Positions 19,667-30,238 of a DNA stretch of 64,000 nucleotides are shown here, piece by piece. Location: NCBI GenBank assembly GCA_019245115.1, contig JAFARZ010000287.1:19853-83852 (forward strand), given 5' to 3'. The notes below the pieces were generated by a model that was not told the origin of the DNA, did no database searches, and saw only the letters and a program-made list of their open reading frames with translations. The position numbers and the translations under genes are program-made. Position 1 is the first letter of the stretch. Each line of letters opens with the position of its first letter. The DNA is from Streptosporangiaceae bacterium. Lineage in GTDB: Bacteria; Actinomycetota; Actinomycetes; Streptosporangiales; Streptosporangiaceae.

Positions 19667-21745
19667 TTACTCCCTTCCAAGCACATCATGGGCGACGGCG
19701 GCCACCCGGTCAGCAGTGAGACCGAATTCGGCGTAGATTCGCCGGTAATCCGCTGAGGCGCCGAAGTGGTCGACGCCCACCGATGCACCGCTATCTCCCA
19801 CAAACATCCGCCAGGGCGGTGTAATGCCCGCTTCCACCGAAACACGTGCCCGGATGTCCGGCGGCAACACCTCGTTGCGGTAGACGGAGTCCTGCTTTTC
19901 GAACCACTCGACGCATGGCATCGACACGACCCGCGCGGAGACGCCCTCGCTGGCCAGTTGCTCTCGCGCGTCGAGGGCGATCGCGACCTCGCTGCCGGTG
20001 GCGATCAGGATGACGTCGGACCCTTCGGCGAGCACGTATGCCCCGCGAGCCACGCCCTCGGCCGAGGCCAGGCCCGAGCCCTCGGACCGGTCGAATACCG
20101 GCAGAGCCTGCCTGGTCAGGCACAGGCCGGCTGGCTCAGCCCGCTCCAGTATGGTGCGCCAGGCGACTACCGTCTCGTTCGCGTCGCCGGGCCGGACCAC
20201 GTTGAAGCCCGGGATGGCGCGCAGCGCCCACACGTGCTCGACCGGCTGGTGGGTCGGGCCGTCCTCGCCGAGACCGATCGAGTCATGTGTCCATACGAAC
20301 GTGACCGGCAGTTCCATCAGCGAGGCGAGCCGCACCGCGGGCCGCATGTAGTCGCTGAACACCAGGAACGTCCCGCCGTACGGCCGGGTGCCGCCGTGCA
20401 GCGCGATTCCGTTGCAGATCGCGCCCATGGCGTGTTCGCGGATGCCGAAGTGCAGCGTGCGGCCGTACTTGCCGCCCGGCCACATGGCGGTCTGGTGTTC
20501 TTCGGGGATGAAGGACGGCTCGCCCTCCATCGTGGTCAGGTTGCTCTCGGCCAGGTCCGCCGAACCGCCCCACAGCTCCGGCAGCGACTTGGCCAGCGCG
20601 GTCAGGACCTGCCCGGAGGCCTTCCTGGTGGCCATGCCCTTCGGGTCGGGGGAGAAATGCGGCAGCGCGTCTGTCCAGCCGGCCGGCAGGGTCCGCGTGG
20701 TCAGCCGGTCGAACAGCGCCTTACGTTCGGTATTGGCGGTGGCCCAGGCGCTGAACTGGACTTCCCACTCGGCATGCAATTGCTTGCCGCGCTCGGCGGC
20801 CTGCCGGGCGTGAGCCAGCACCTCGTCCTCGGCCGGGAAGTCGACCGCGGGGTCGAAGCCCAGGATCTCCTTGGTGGCCGCGACCTCATCCGCGCCCAGT
20901 GCCGCGCCGTGCGCCGCGCCGGTGTCCTGCTTATTCGGCGCCGGCCAGCCGATGATCGTCCGCAGCGCGATCAAGCTCGGTTTGCCGGTCTGCGCGCGCG
21001 CGGCGCGGAACGCGTCGTACAGCGCCTGCACGTCTTCGTGGTAGTGGCCGCCCGCCCTCCAGTCCACCCGCTGCACGTGCCAGCCGTAGGCCTCGTACCG
21101 CGCGCCGACGTCCTCGGACTTGGCGATGTTCGTGTTGTCCTCGATCGAGATGTTGTTGTCGTCGTACAACACGATGAGGTTGCCCAGCTCCTGGTGACCG
21201 GCCAGCGAGGACGCCTCGTGGCTGATGCCTTCCTCGACGTCGCCGTCCGACACGAAGCAGTAGATGTGGTGGTCGAACGGGCTCTGGCCGGCGGGCGCGT
21301 CCGGGTCCAGCAGGCCGCGCTCGCGCCGGGACGCCATCGCCATGCCGACCGCGTTCGCGATGCCCTGGCCCAGCGGCCCGGTGGTCGTCTCCACTCCGGG
21401 GGTCAGCCCGTGCTCCGGGTGTCCCGGGGTCAGGCTGCCCCAGGTGCGGAGTGATCTGAGGTCATCCAGGCTCAGCCCGTACCCGGACAGGTAAAGCTGG
21501 ATGTACAGGGTCAGGCTGGAGTGTCCGCAAGATAGTACGAAACGGTCACGGCCCGGCCAGGCCGGGTCGGCTGGATCGTGGCGCATGATGCGCTGGTAGA
21601 GAAGATAGGCCGCGGGCGCCAGGCTCATGGCCGTGCCAGGGTGCCCGTTTCCTGCCTTCTGAACGGCGTCCATCGCGAGGACTCGGATGAGGTCGACCGC
21701 CCGCTTGTCGGTTGCCGACCAGTCAAGCTGGGACTGATTGCTCAC
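19667..21745 (-). CDS. tkt: Transketolase
   Basis: 692 aa; [64 protein letters not shown]. Confidence 0.97.
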   Translation of the reverse strand: MSNQSQLDWSATDKRAVDLIRVLAMDAVQKAGNGHPGTAMSLAPAAYLLYQRIMRHDPADPAWPGRDRFVLSCGHSSLTLYIQLYLSGYGLSLDDLRSLRTWGSLTPGHPEHGLTPGVETTTGPLGQGIANAVGMAMASRRERGLLDPDAPAGQSPFDHHIYCFVSDGDVEEGISHEASSLAGHQELGNLIVLYDDNNISIEDNTNIAKSEDVGARYEAYGWHVQRVDWRAGGHYHEDVQALYDAFRAARAQTGKPSLIALRTIIGWPAPNKQDTGAAHGAALGADEVAATKEILGFDPAVDFPAEDEVLAHARQAAERGKQLHAEWEVQFSAWATANTERKALFDRLTTRTLPAGWTDALPHFSPDPKGMATRKASGQVLTALAKSLPELWGGSADLAESNLTTMEGEPSFIPEEHQTAMWPGGKYGRTLHFGIREHAMGAICNGIALHGGTRPYGGTFLVFSDYMRPAVRLASLMELPVTFVWTHDSIGLGEDGPTHQPVEHVWALRAIPGFNVVRPGDANETVVAWRTILERAEPAGLCLTRQALPVFDRSEGSGLASAEGVARGAYVLAEGSDVILIATGSEVAIALDAREQLASEGVSARVVSMPCVEWFEKQDSVYRNEVLPPDIRARVSVEAGITPPWRMFVGDSGASVGVDHFGASADYRRIYAEFGLTADRVAAVAHDVLGRE

Positions 21746-21754
21746 GGTCCGAGC

Positions 21755-22729
21755 CTATCGGTCCACAGGCTCCCTGCTCTCGTGGGGTAGTGGAGTGACC
21801 AGGGCCGATGCCTCACGTAGCGGCCGGACCCCAGCACTGAGCGTGAAGAACAGCCAGAGGACCGCGACCCATAGCATGACCGCGGTGGTCACATGCACCC
21901 ATACCAGCCCGGCGGGCAGATGGCTGAAGTACTGCACGTAGCCGAGCGTGCCCTGGACGCCAAGCCCGGCTACCACCACCCAGCCTGCTCGCGTCGCCCG
22001 CGGACCGGCTCCGGACAGCCGGATCCCCAGCACCAGGGCGACCGCCAGGCCCGCCATCAGCCAGCCGATATCGGCGTGCAACTGAGTGACGCCCTCCAGT
22101 GGCAGGTGGTACCGGGGCGTATCGGCGTGTCCGGCCAGCGGGCCGGTGCCGGTGACCAAGGTTCCGGCGGCGAGCATCACCACGGTGACCGCCACCAGCA
22201 GCGCCGACAGCGCCCGCAGGTCACGCCGGGCCGGCGGAGAGTCCCATTCCGTGCACCGGGCATACAGCAAAACGGCCGCGGCCACGATGCTGACCGACAG
22301 CAGGAAATGGACGGTCACCAGAGCCGGGTTCAGCCTGGCCAGCACCAGGATGCCGCCGACGATTGCCTGGGCGATCACACCGAGCGGCTGTATCGCGGCC
22401 AGCCAGATCAGGTCTCGCCGCCGGGGCACGTAGCGCCAGGCCGCGATCAGGATGAGGGCGGCGATGACGACCAGCGGGAAGTTCAGCAGGCGGTTACCGA
22501 ATTCGATCCAGGTGTTCAGCAGGGTCTGTCCGGCGTTGCGGCTGGCGACGACGTCCGCCTGGCTGCACCTCGGCCAGTCCGGGCAGCCAAGCCCGGAGGA
22601 GCTGAGCCGCACCGCGGCGCCGGTCGACATGATCACCGTGTTGGCGACGATCCCGGCCAGCGCGAGCCGCCGTAGCTGCGGGAGCGTAGGGGACAGCACA
22701 GGCTGCAGAAGGTCACGCACGTCGGGCAC
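21755..22729 (-). CDS. ctaA: COX15/CtaA-type heme A synthase
   Basis: LALAGIVANTVIMSTGAAVRLSSSGLGCPDWPRC; GTG start proposed at 22729. Confidence 0.88.
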   Translation of the reverse strand: MPDVRDLLQPVLSPTLPQLRRLALAGIVANTVIMSTGAAVRLSSSGLGCPDWPRCSQADVVASRNAGQTLLNTWIEFGNRLLNFPLVVIAALILIAAWRYVPRRRDLIWLAAIQPLGVIAQAIVGGILVLARLNPALVTVHFLLSVSIVAAAVLLYARCTEWDSPPARRDLRALSALLVAVTVVMLAAGTLVTGTGPLAGHADTPRYHLPLEGVTQLHADIGWLMAGLAVALVLGIRLSGAGPRATRAGWVVVAGLGVQGTLGYVQYFSHLPAGLVWVHVTTAVMLWVAVLWLFFTLSAGVRPLREASALVTPLPHESREPVDR

Positions 22730-22779
22730 GCACCCATGGTAGGCCCCCCGCCCGCAGGTCCGCCCCTCGCCTGGCGCGG

Positions 22780-23442
22780 GTGCAAGCGGTGCAGGGGACG
22801 GGGCCATGGGAGGGTGAGGCTGTGGCGGAACTCGTGATGACGCTGGAGTGGCTGGCCGGACAGGTCCGGGCGCGCCCGAGCCAGCACCCGGCCCGGCTTG
22901 TCGCGGTGGACGGGCGTGGTGGAGCCGGCAAGTCAACCGTGGCCCGTGGCCTGGCCGCGGCCTGCGGCGGCGCGCCTATCGTCGAGGTGGACGACTTCCT
23001 GTACTGGCGGGATATCGAAGGCTGGTGGCCTCGGCTGGAACACGAAGCGCTCCGGCCGCTGCTGGCCGGCCGCGCGGCCCGGTACCGCGTTCGGGACTGG
23101 GCCGGTGACCCGCTTGGTCAAGGCCTGGACGGCTGGACAGAGGTACCCCCGGCCGACGTGGTCATCGTCGAAGGCATCGGCTCATCCCGCCGCGCCATCG
23201 CCGATGACCTTACCCTCGCGCTGTGGGTCGAGACCCCGCGGCAGGAGCGACTGCGTCGTGGTATCGCCAGGGACGGCGAGGAGCGGCGAGATCTGTGGCT
23301 GGACTACATGAGGCTGGAGGACGAATTCTTCGGCCGCGACGGCGCGCCGGAGCGGGCCGCCTACGTTGTCAGCGGCAAGCCCGGCGTCCCGCACGATCCA
23401 GCCACCGAGGTGGTGCTCATCGACCCGGACGGGACGAGGTAA
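22780..23442 (+). CDS. Uridine kinase-like P-loop protein
   Basis: VAVDGRGGAGKSTVARGLAA (Walker A), VEVDDFLYWRDIEGWW; exact start uncertain. Confidence 0.75.
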   Translation: MQAVQGTGPWEGEAVAELVMTLEWLAGQVRARPSQHPARLVAVDGRGGAGKSTVARGLAAACGGAPIVEVDDFLYWRDIEGWWPRLEHEALRPLLAGRAARYRVRDWAGDPLGQGLDGWTEVPPADVVIVEGIGSSRRAIADDLTLALWVETPRQERLRRGIARDGEERRDLWLDYMRLEDEFFGRDGAPERAAYVVSGKPGVPHDPATEVVLIDPDGTR

Positions 23443-23449
23443 TGGATCC

Positions 23450-24007
23450 TCAGAGCTGGTTCAGGAGGATCGTCATCAGGGCGCGCTCGCTGGCCAGCGA
23501 GGCCGGCGAGGTGACGAAGATCGCGACCGTGCCCTTGCGCGCGGCGAGGGTGAGGGTGGCCGGCGAACCCGTGCGCAGGGTGGCGGAGAACGCGCTGTCG
23601 CCCAGGCCCGTTATCGTCGCCACGGTCTGGTGCAGGCTGGTCATCGACTTCTTGTCCTGGCTGAACTGGGCGGCGTTCTCGTTCACCTGATACCGGACCA
23701 GTACCTCGTACCTGCCGGTGTACGCGCACACCGCCACCGGACCTTCGATGACCGGCTGCTGCTTGCCGACCGCCAGCCCGAGGGTGCTCTGGATCAGCGA
23801 CGGGGGCACGCGGGAGCAATACGTGGTCGACGCCGTGATCGTGCGGGGATTCGAGCTGGATGCCGGGTTGCCGCCGGTGACGCTGGTGGCGGGCTGTGGC
23901 TTCGACGATGAGTAAGCGGGCGCCCCGCTACAGGCCGCCAGGGTGCCGACCGCGATACCGGCCAGGACGACGGACAGGCCGGGCAGTTGCATCCTCGTCT
24001 TACGCAC
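23450..24007 (-). CDS. DUF3558-like lipoprotein
   Basis: 185 aa with lipobox VGTLAACSG; Cys-containing Ser/Pro-rich N terminus. Confidence 0.65.
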   Translation of the reverse strand: MRKTRMQLPGLSVVLAGIAVGTLAACSGAPAYSSSKPQPATSVTGGNPASSSNPRTITASTTYCSRVPPSLIQSTLGLAVGKQQPVIEGPVAVCAYTGRYEVLVRYQVNENAAQFSQDKKSMTSLHQTVATITGLGDSAFSATLRTGSPATLTLAARKGTVAIFVTSPASLASERALMTILLNQL

Positions 24008-24142
24008 AGGCCATCCTCCAGCTCACATGGCAGATAACGCCGGATCGTATGGCCGGGATAACCAGCAGTCACGTGCGCGCCGGATCGCCGCGGCGGCTCC
24101 GCAGGTCACGGTCGGAAGCCGGGTCTCACCTCCCGGAAACTT

Positions 24143-25039
24143 TCATGCGCTCCGGGCCGACCCGGCGCACGCGACGATCACGCAGACGATCGCGAACCAT
24201 TCGACCACGCTCAGGTGCTGGCCCAGCATGACCAGGCCGATCAGCGCCGCCACCGCGGGCTCGAGGCTCATCCACACCCCGAATACCCGGGCCGGTATCC
24301 GCCGAAGCACCTCGAGTTCGAGCCAGTACGGCACGACCGAGGACAGCACGCCGATCGCGGCGCCCTCGGCCAGCACTGGCGCCCGGAACATCGACCGGCT
24401 GCCCACGCCGGCCGTTACCCCGGGCGGGGTGACCACCAGCGCCGCGACCACCATGGCCATGACCAGCCCGGCCGGTCCGGGAAACCGCCGCCCGTTCGCT
24501 CGGGACAGCAGGATGTAGGCGGCCCAGCAGGCGCCGGCCAGCGCCGCCCAGCCCACGCCGGCCAGGCTGACATGGCGGCCGGTCGCGCCGGTCAGCAGTA
24601 CCACCCCCAGCGCGCCGAGCGCCGCCCACAACAGGTCCCAGCGATGCCGCGAGCTCGCCACGCTCACCGTCAGCGGCCCGAGGAACTCGATGGTGACCGC
24701 CACCCCGAGCGGGATTCTGGCAAAGGCCTGGTAGATCGAGAAATTCATGACCCCCAGGGTCACACCGAACGAAATTGTGGTGGCAGCATCCAGCCACGCC
24801 TTCCGCCGCGCGATATCGGCGGCGCTCCGGACGGCGCTTCGCCCTCCGAAGATCAGCATCACCAGGGCGGCCGACCACAGCCGCAACGTCGTCACCGACG
24901 CGGGGGATACCGTGCCGAACAGCTTGTCCGCGACCCCGGCCCCGAACTGGACCGACACCACGCCGGTGAGCACCAGCGCCGCGGGCAGCGTGGTGGGGGC
25001 CATCCATCGCGATCGTGCGGTTTCGGGAGCTACTCCCAT
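24143..25039 (-). CDS. EamA/DMT family transporter (RhtA-like)
   Basis: 298 aa, about 10 TM; VTIEFLGPLTVSVA, VPYWLELEVLRRIPARVFGVWMSLEPAVAALIGL. Confidence 0.88.
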   Translation of the reverse strand: MGVAPETARSRWMAPTTLPAALVLTGVVSVQFGAGVADKLFGTVSPASVTTLRLWSAALVMLIFGGRSAVRSAADIARRKAWLDAATTISFGVTLGVMNFSIYQAFARIPLGVAVTIEFLGPLTVSVASSRHRWDLLWAALGALGVVLLTGATGRHVSLAGVGWAALAGACWAAYILLSRANGRRFPGPAGLVMAMVVAALVVTPPGVTAGVGSRSMFRAPVLAEGAAIGVLSSVVPYWLELEVLRRIPARVFGVWMSLEPAVAALIGLVMLGQHLSVVEWFAIVCVIVACAGSARSA

Positions 25040-25812
25040 CTGAAGACGCGTGCCGCTACCGCGATCATGGCAACCGCCCAGACCAGCAGCGTGACGGCGT
25101 TGCCCACCGGGAACTGCACGTGATACGCCAGCACACTGCGCAGGCCGGTGGACAGTGCCCCGGTGGGCAGCAGCTCGAAGAAGTGCCGGGCGCCGGCCGG
25201 GAACTTGGTCAGCGGGAAGATCACCCCGCCCACGCCGAGCAGCACGATGTAGACCAGGTTGGCCGCGGCCAGCGTCGCCTCGGCCCGCAGCGCGCCCGCC
25301 ATGGCCAGCGCCAGGCCGCTGAACGCGGCGGTGCCCAGCGCGATCAGCAGCGGGACGACGACGATCGCGGCCAGGCTGGCGTGCGGCCGCCAGCCGATGA
25401 TCAGCCCGACCACCACGATCAGGACGACCTGGAGCAGCTCCACCGCGATGACCGTCGTGGTCTTGGCGGTGATCAGGCCGCCGCGGGACAGGGGAGTGGC
25501 GCCGAGCCGCTTCAGCACTCCGTACCTGCGCTCGAAGCCGGTGGCGATCGCCTGGCTGGTGAACGCGGTCGACATCACCGCGAGCGCCATGACACCGGGA
25601 GTCATGAAGTCGATACGGCTGATACCGCCGCCGAAGCTCACCAGCGGTTCGAGGCTGAACGCGGCCAGCAGCAGCAGCGGGATGATGAGCGTGAGCAGGA
25701 GCTGTTCGCCGTTGCGGAGCAGGCTCCTCGTCTCCGCTGCCGCCTGGGCCGCGATCATCCGCGAGACCGGCGCGGCGCCCGGGGCTGGCTGTAGTTCCAG
25801 AGCGGGGGTCAC
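25030..25812 (-). CDS. ABC transporter permease (ABC-2/DrrB-like)
   Basis: GTG 25812 overlapping the ATPase stop; LLTLIIPLLLLAAFSLEPLV, TSQAIATGFERRYGVLKRLGATPLSRGGL. Confidence 0.85.
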   Translation of the reverse strand: MTPALELQPAPGAAPVSRMIAAQAAAETRSLLRNGEQLLLTLIIPLLLLAAFSLEPLVSFGGGISRIDFMTPGVMALAVMSTAFTSQAIATGFERRYGVLKRLGATPLSRGGLITAKTTTVIAVELLQVVLIVVVGLIIGWRPHASLAAIVVVPLLIALGTAAFSGLALAMAGALRAEATLAAANLVYIVLLGVGGVIFPLTKFPAGARHFFELLPTGALSTGLRSVLAYHVQFPVGNAVTLLVWAVAMIAVAARVFRWE

Positions 25813-26729
25813 GTGCGCAGCTCCCGTCCGGTGAGTTCGAGGAAGACGTCTTCCAGGGTGCGGCTCTCGATGCGCAGGCTGTTGGCCAGCACGCCCCGCT
25901 CGGCGCACCAGGCCGTCACGGTCGCGAGCAGGGTGGGATCCACGCCGCCGCGGATGACCTCTATCACATAATGTCCGGCCGGCGACTCCTTGGCGGCGCT
26001 GCCGGGCGGCAGCGCGGCCACAAGCCCGTCCAGATCCAGCCCCGGATCGGCCCGGAACCGGAGCTGACCGGCGCTCCCGGTCAGTTCACCGGGGGTTCCT
26101 TCGGCCACCATGCGGCCGTGATCGATGATGGCCACGTGATCGGACAGCCGTTCGGCTTCATCCATGAAGTGGGTAGTCAGGATGACGCTGACCCCGGCCG
26201 CGCGCAGAGCGGTGATGAGCTCCCAGGTGGCGTGCCTGGCCTGCGGATCCATGCCGGCCGTGGGTTCGTCGAGGAAGACCAGCTCCGGCCGGCCGACAAT
26301 GGCCGCGGCCAGCGACAGCCGCTGCTGCTGGCCCCCGGACAGTCGCTTGTACGGGGTGCGGGCCACCGGCGTGAGGCCGACCATGTCCAGCAGCGCGACC
26401 GGGTCCATCGGGTGGGCATGAAAACGGCTGAGCAGGGTGAGGAACTCCGCCGCGGGCACGGCGGGCGGGATGCCGCCGGACTGGAGCATGACGCCGACCC
26501 TGGGCCGCAGCGCACCGCTGCCCGGTTCCATGCCGAGCACGCGTATCGTGCCGAGATCCGGCCTGCGGTAGCCCTCACAGATTTCGATGGTGGAGGTCTT
26601 GCCGGCGCCGTTGGGACCGAGGATGGCGGTGACCGCGCCGCGGGCCGCGGTCAGCGTCAGCCCGTCCACCGCCGTTATCTGGCCGTACCGCTTGATGAGT
26701 CCGGAGATCTCGACGGCCGGGATGTTCAC
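25809..26729 (-). CDS. ABC transporter ATP-binding protein
   Basis: 306 aa; AILGPNGAGKTSTIEICEGYRRPD, YKRLSGGQQQRLSLAAAIVGRPELVFLDEPTAGMDPQ. Confidence 0.93.
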   Translation of the reverse strand: MNIPAVEISGLIKRYGQITAVDGLTLTAARGAVTAILGPNGAGKTSTIEICEGYRRPDLGTIRVLGMEPGSGALRPRVGVMLQSGGIPPAVPAAEFLTLLSRFHAHPMDPVALLDMVGLTPVARTPYKRLSGGQQQRLSLAAAIVGRPELVFLDEPTAGMDPQARHATWELITALRAAGVSVILTTHFMDEAERLSDHVAIIDHGRMVAEGTPGELTGSAGQLRFRADPGLDLDGLVAALPPGSAAKESPAGHYVIEVIRGGVDPTLLATVTAWCAERGVLANSLRIESRTLEDVFLELTGRELRT

Positions 26730-26752
26730 CCTCGCGAGTCTAGCCGCGAGGA

Positions 26753-29263
26753 TCAGCCGGTAACATCGAAGGCCAGCTGACCGCCGGACGCGTCGACCCG
26801 GACTTCCTGGCCGCGCTGGATGGCGCCATCGAGAAGCATCCGGGAAAGCCTGTTGTCCACCTCGCGCTGGATGGTGCGGCGCATCGGGCGAGCGCCGAAC
26901 TCTGGCTGGTAGCCGCGCTCGGCGACCCAGCCCACCGCGGCGGGGCTGAACTCCAGCTTCACCCCCTGGGCATGCAGCTTGCGGCGGGTCTCGTCCAGTA
27001 GCAGCTCGGTGATCTGGCGGAGCTGCTCACGGCCGAGCTGACGGAAGATGATGATCTCGTCTATCCGGTTGAGGAACTCGGGCCGGAAGGACTCCCGCAG
27101 CCGTCGCATGAGCTGCTCCTGGATCGCGCCGCCCTGGCGGGAGGCGGAGGCGGTGCCGGTGAACCCGAAGCTGTCGCCAGACCGCGCGATGAGGTCTGAG
27201 CCGATGTTGCTGGTCATGATCAGGACCGTGTTCCGGAAGTCCACGGTCCGGCCCTGGCCGTCGGTCAGGCGGCCATCCTCGAGGACCTGGAGCAGGATGT
27301 TGAACACATCCGGATGCGCCTTCTCGATCTCGTCCAGCAGGACGACCGAGTACGGACGCCGGCGGACCGCCTCGGTAAGCTGCCCGGCCTCCTCGTAGCC
27401 GACGTATCCGGGCGGCGCGCCGACCATGCGGCTCACCGTGTGGCGCTCGGAGAACTCGCTCATGTCCAGCCGGATCATCCGGCTCTCGTCGCCGAACAGA
27501 GCCTCGGCCAGGGTGCGGGCCAGTTCGGTCTTGCCGACGCCGGTGGGGCCGAGAAACAGGAAGCTTCCGGTCGGCCGGCCGGGATCGCCGAGTCCGGAGC
27601 GGGCCCGCCGTACCGCCTCGGCGACCGCGGCAACCGCCTCATCCTGGCCGATGACCCGCTGGTGGAGGTGCTCCTCCAGGCGCAGCAGCCGGTCCTTTTC
27701 TTCCTCGGTGAGCTGGCTGACAGGTATTCCGGTAGCCCGCGACACCACGTCGGCGATGTCGTTCACGGTGACCTCGGGAACCTCGGACGTCCCGCCGCTG
27801 AAGCTGGCGATCCGTTCCCGGAGCTGGTTGACGCGCTCCTTGAGCTGCGCCGCGCGCTCGTAATCCTCGCTCGCGACCGCCTGATCCTTGTCCCGCTGCA
27901 GCTGGTCGGCCTCCCGCTCCAGGTTGCGCAGGTCGGTGCCGGGGGTCTTGGTGCGGAGCCGGACCCGGGCGCCGGCCTGGTCGATCAGGTCGATCGCCTT
28001 GTCGGGAAGGTACCGGTCGGTGATGTAGCGGTCGGACAGTTCGGCTGCCGCGACCAGCGCCTCGTCGGTGTACCGCACCTGGTGATGAGCCTCGTAGCGG
28101 TCGCGCAGCCCGCGCAGGATCTCGACCGTGTCCGCCACGGCCGGCTCGGGCACGATGATCGGCTGGAACCGCCGGGCCAGCGCGGCGTCCTTCTCGATGT
28201 TCTTGCGGTATTCATCCAGCGTGGTAGCGCCGATGATGTGCAGCTCGCCGCGGGCCAGCGCCGGCTTGAGCATGTTGGATGCGTCCATCCCGCCTTCGCC
28301 GCTGCCGCCCGCACCCATCACGGTGTGCAGCTCGTCGATGAAGATCACCAGATCGTCCGCGTGGTCGCCGATCTCGTCGATGATCCGCTTCATCCGCTCC
28401 TCGAAGTCGCCCCGGTACCTGGTGCCGGCCACCACGCCGGACAGGTCCACCTGGATGACCCGCTTGCCCGCCAGGGTCGCCGGCACGTCGTCGTCCACGA
28501 TCCGCTGCGCGATGCCCTCCACGATCGCCGTCTTGCCCACTCCGGCCTCACCGATCAGCACCGGGTTGTTCTTCGTCCGCCGCGACAGCACCTCGACCGT
28601 CTGCTCGATCTGCTCGTTCCGGCCGATGACCGGGTCGATCCGGCCTTCCCTGGCCAGTGCGGTGAGGTCGCGGCCGAAGCTGTCCAGCGTGGGAGTGCTC
28701 GGCGGCCGCTGCTGGCCGGGAGGCGCGCCGCGCCCGGGAGGCGCGCCCTGGCCGGCGAGGGCGCGCTGAAATGCCTCGGGCGTGAGCCGCGCGCCGGACA
28801 TCATCCGGCCGGCGCCGGACTCGGGGTTGACCGCGAGCGCCAGCAGGATGTGCTCGGGACCGATGTAGGAGGAACCGAGCGCGCGCGAGATCCGGTGTGA
28901 GTCCAGCAGGGCGCGCTTCGCGGCCGGCGTGAGCGCCGGCGGCTCGGTGCGGCTCTGCTCGTGGGGGACCTGCTGCTCGATCTCGCGGGCCAGCGCGTCC
29001 GGGTCGGCTCCGGCGCGGGCAAGCAGCTGGCGGGTGGGTTCCAGCTTGGCGGCGGCCCACAGCAGGTGCTCGGTATCCAGATCGGCTCCGCCCCATTCGG
29101 CGGCCTGCGTCGCCGCGGCCGCCACCAGTTCCCGGGCCGGCCCGCTCATCAGCCGGGTGATATCGATCCGCTGGCCGGCCCGACGCGGCGCGCCCGTGCC
29201 GAAGAAATGGCCGAGGAAGTCGTCGAATGGGCTGGGCTCGCCAGGCCCGAAGTAGCCGGTCAT
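26753..29263 (-). CDS. Clp AAA+ unfoldase (ClpC/ClpB-like)
   Basis: 836 aa, two AAA modules ([38 protein letters not shown]), UVR-like middle region. Confidence 0.92.
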   Translation of the reverse strand: MTGYFGPGEPSPFDDFLGHFFGTGAPRRAGQRIDITRLMSGPARELVAAAATQAAEWGGADLDTEHLLWAAAKLEPTRQLLARAGADPDALAREIEQQVPHEQSRTEPPALTPAAKRALLDSHRISRALGSSYIGPEHILLALAVNPESGAGRMMSGARLTPEAFQRALAGQGAPPGRGAPPGQQRPPSTPTLDSFGRDLTALAREGRIDPVIGRNEQIEQTVEVLSRRTKNNPVLIGEAGVGKTAIVEGIAQRIVDDDVPATLAGKRVIQVDLSGVVAGTRYRGDFEERMKRIIDEIGDHADDLVIFIDELHTVMGAGGSGEGGMDASNMLKPALARGELHIIGATTLDEYRKNIEKDAALARRFQPIIVPEPAVADTVEILRGLRDRYEAHHQVRYTDEALVAAAELSDRYITDRYLPDKAIDLIDQAGARVRLRTKTPGTDLRNLEREADQLQRDKDQAVASEDYERAAQLKERVNQLRERIASFSGGTSEVPEVTVNDIADVVSRATGIPVSQLTEEEKDRLLRLEEHLHQRVIGQDEAVAAVAEAVRRARSGLGDPGRPTGSFLFLGPTGVGKTELARTLAEALFGDESRMIRLDMSEFSERHTVSRMVGAPPGYVGYEEAGQLTEAVRRRPYSVVLLDEIEKAHPDVFNILLQVLEDGRLTDGQGRTVDFRNTVLIMTSNIGSDLIARSGDSFGFTGTASASRQGGAIQEQLMRRLRESFRPEFLNRIDEIIIFRQLGREQLRQITELLLDETRRKLHAQGVKLEFSPAAVGWVAERGYQPEFGARPMRRTIQREVDNRLSRMLLDGAIQRGQEVRVDASGGQLAFDVTG

Positions 29264-29404
29264 CAGTCACCCTCCTGCGCGGCGGTTCCCGGGAGTGTGA
29301 CCCGCCCTACCCGCCGGGCGAACGGCTGAACCACCCGCCCGGGGATGGATCAACCGCTGATGGGCATATGGTGACGGGTGACACGACAGGGGAGGCTGAC
29401 CGGA

Positions 29405-29743
29405 ATGGACGAGCAACGAGCCCGCGCCTTGCTGGAGGCAGAACGCGCTGAAGTGCAGAGCCTCCTGAGCCAGACGCAGGAAGCCGCTGAAGAAGACCGC
29501 GAGCAGGAAGGCGTGACGGGTGACATCGCTGACGTGGCGCAGCCCCTGACCGCCGAGGGAATGGACGACGCCATCGCCGAGAACCTGCGGGACCGGCTGG
29601 ACGCCATCGAACGGGCCCTGGACCGGATCGCCAAGGGCACCTACGGCAAGTCGGTCCGCAGCGGCACGCCAATCCCGGACGAGCGCCTCGAAGCCGACCC
29701 GGCCGCCGAACTGACCGTGGAAGAGGCCGCCGCGGAGCGATAA
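29405..29743 (+). CDS. TraR/DksA-like protein lacking zinc-finger cysteines
   Basis: MDEQRARALLEAERAEVQSLL ... LDAIERALDRIAKGTYGKSVRSGTPIPDERLEADPAAELTVEEAAAER. Confidence 0.82.
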   Translation: MDEQRARALLEAERAEVQSLLSQTQEAAEEDREQEGVTGDIADVAQPLTAEGMDDAIAENLRDRLDAIERALDRIAKGTYGKSVRSGTPIPDERLEADPAAELTVEEAAAER

Positions 29744-29801
29744 CTTGCCGCCGCCGGGCCGGCGCTGAGCGACAGCCCCCAGGGCCGGCGCTCTGCGATA
29801 G

Positions 29802-29821
29802 CCCCAGGGCCGGCCCTGGGG
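29802..29821. terminator. 20-bp perfect palindrome downstream of the DksA-like gene
   Basis: CCCCAGGGCCGGCCCTGGGG read directly; terminator role is inferred. Confidence 0.45.
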
Positions 29822-29980
29822 CCCGGCGATAACAGCAAGAAGCGTTGGCCGCCATGGGTGAGCCGTTGATAACAGCAAGAAGCGGCGGGCCGCGGGGTCC
29901 GGTAGCTCGCTGAAATGCTCTGGTCGGTCTTGGCGAATTGCGCGTATCGCCACATAACAGGCACATGCCACCGCCAGCTC

Positions 29981-30061
29981 GTGGAACATAAGAGCCTCCC
30001 GGAGGAAAGGGCGCCGGAAACCGGCGCCCAAGCTTCCGGGAGGCTCTTTCCTTCCGCGTCG
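29981..30061. repeat. Dispersed hairpin element, copy B
   Basis: GTGGAACATAAGAGCCTCCCGGAGGAAAGGGCGCCGGAAACCGGCGCCCAAGCTTCCGGGAGGCTCTTTCCTTCCGCGTCG; outer AAGAGCCTCCCGGA / TCCGGGAGGCTCTT arms pair perfectly. Confidence 0.9.
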
Positions 30062-30238
30062 CCAGGCAGCCGCCGTAGACATAACCGCTATACCGCTGAT
30101 AACAGCAAGAAGCGCCAAGCGCCTGGTGCGTGGCAACTGGTGCCTGGTGCCTGGTGCCTGGTTGTGGGTGGTCTGGGCGATCATCGGTGTCGCGCCGTGT
30201 TGGCGCCGGCTACGCGCTGGGCGGCGGCTTTCTCGCCG

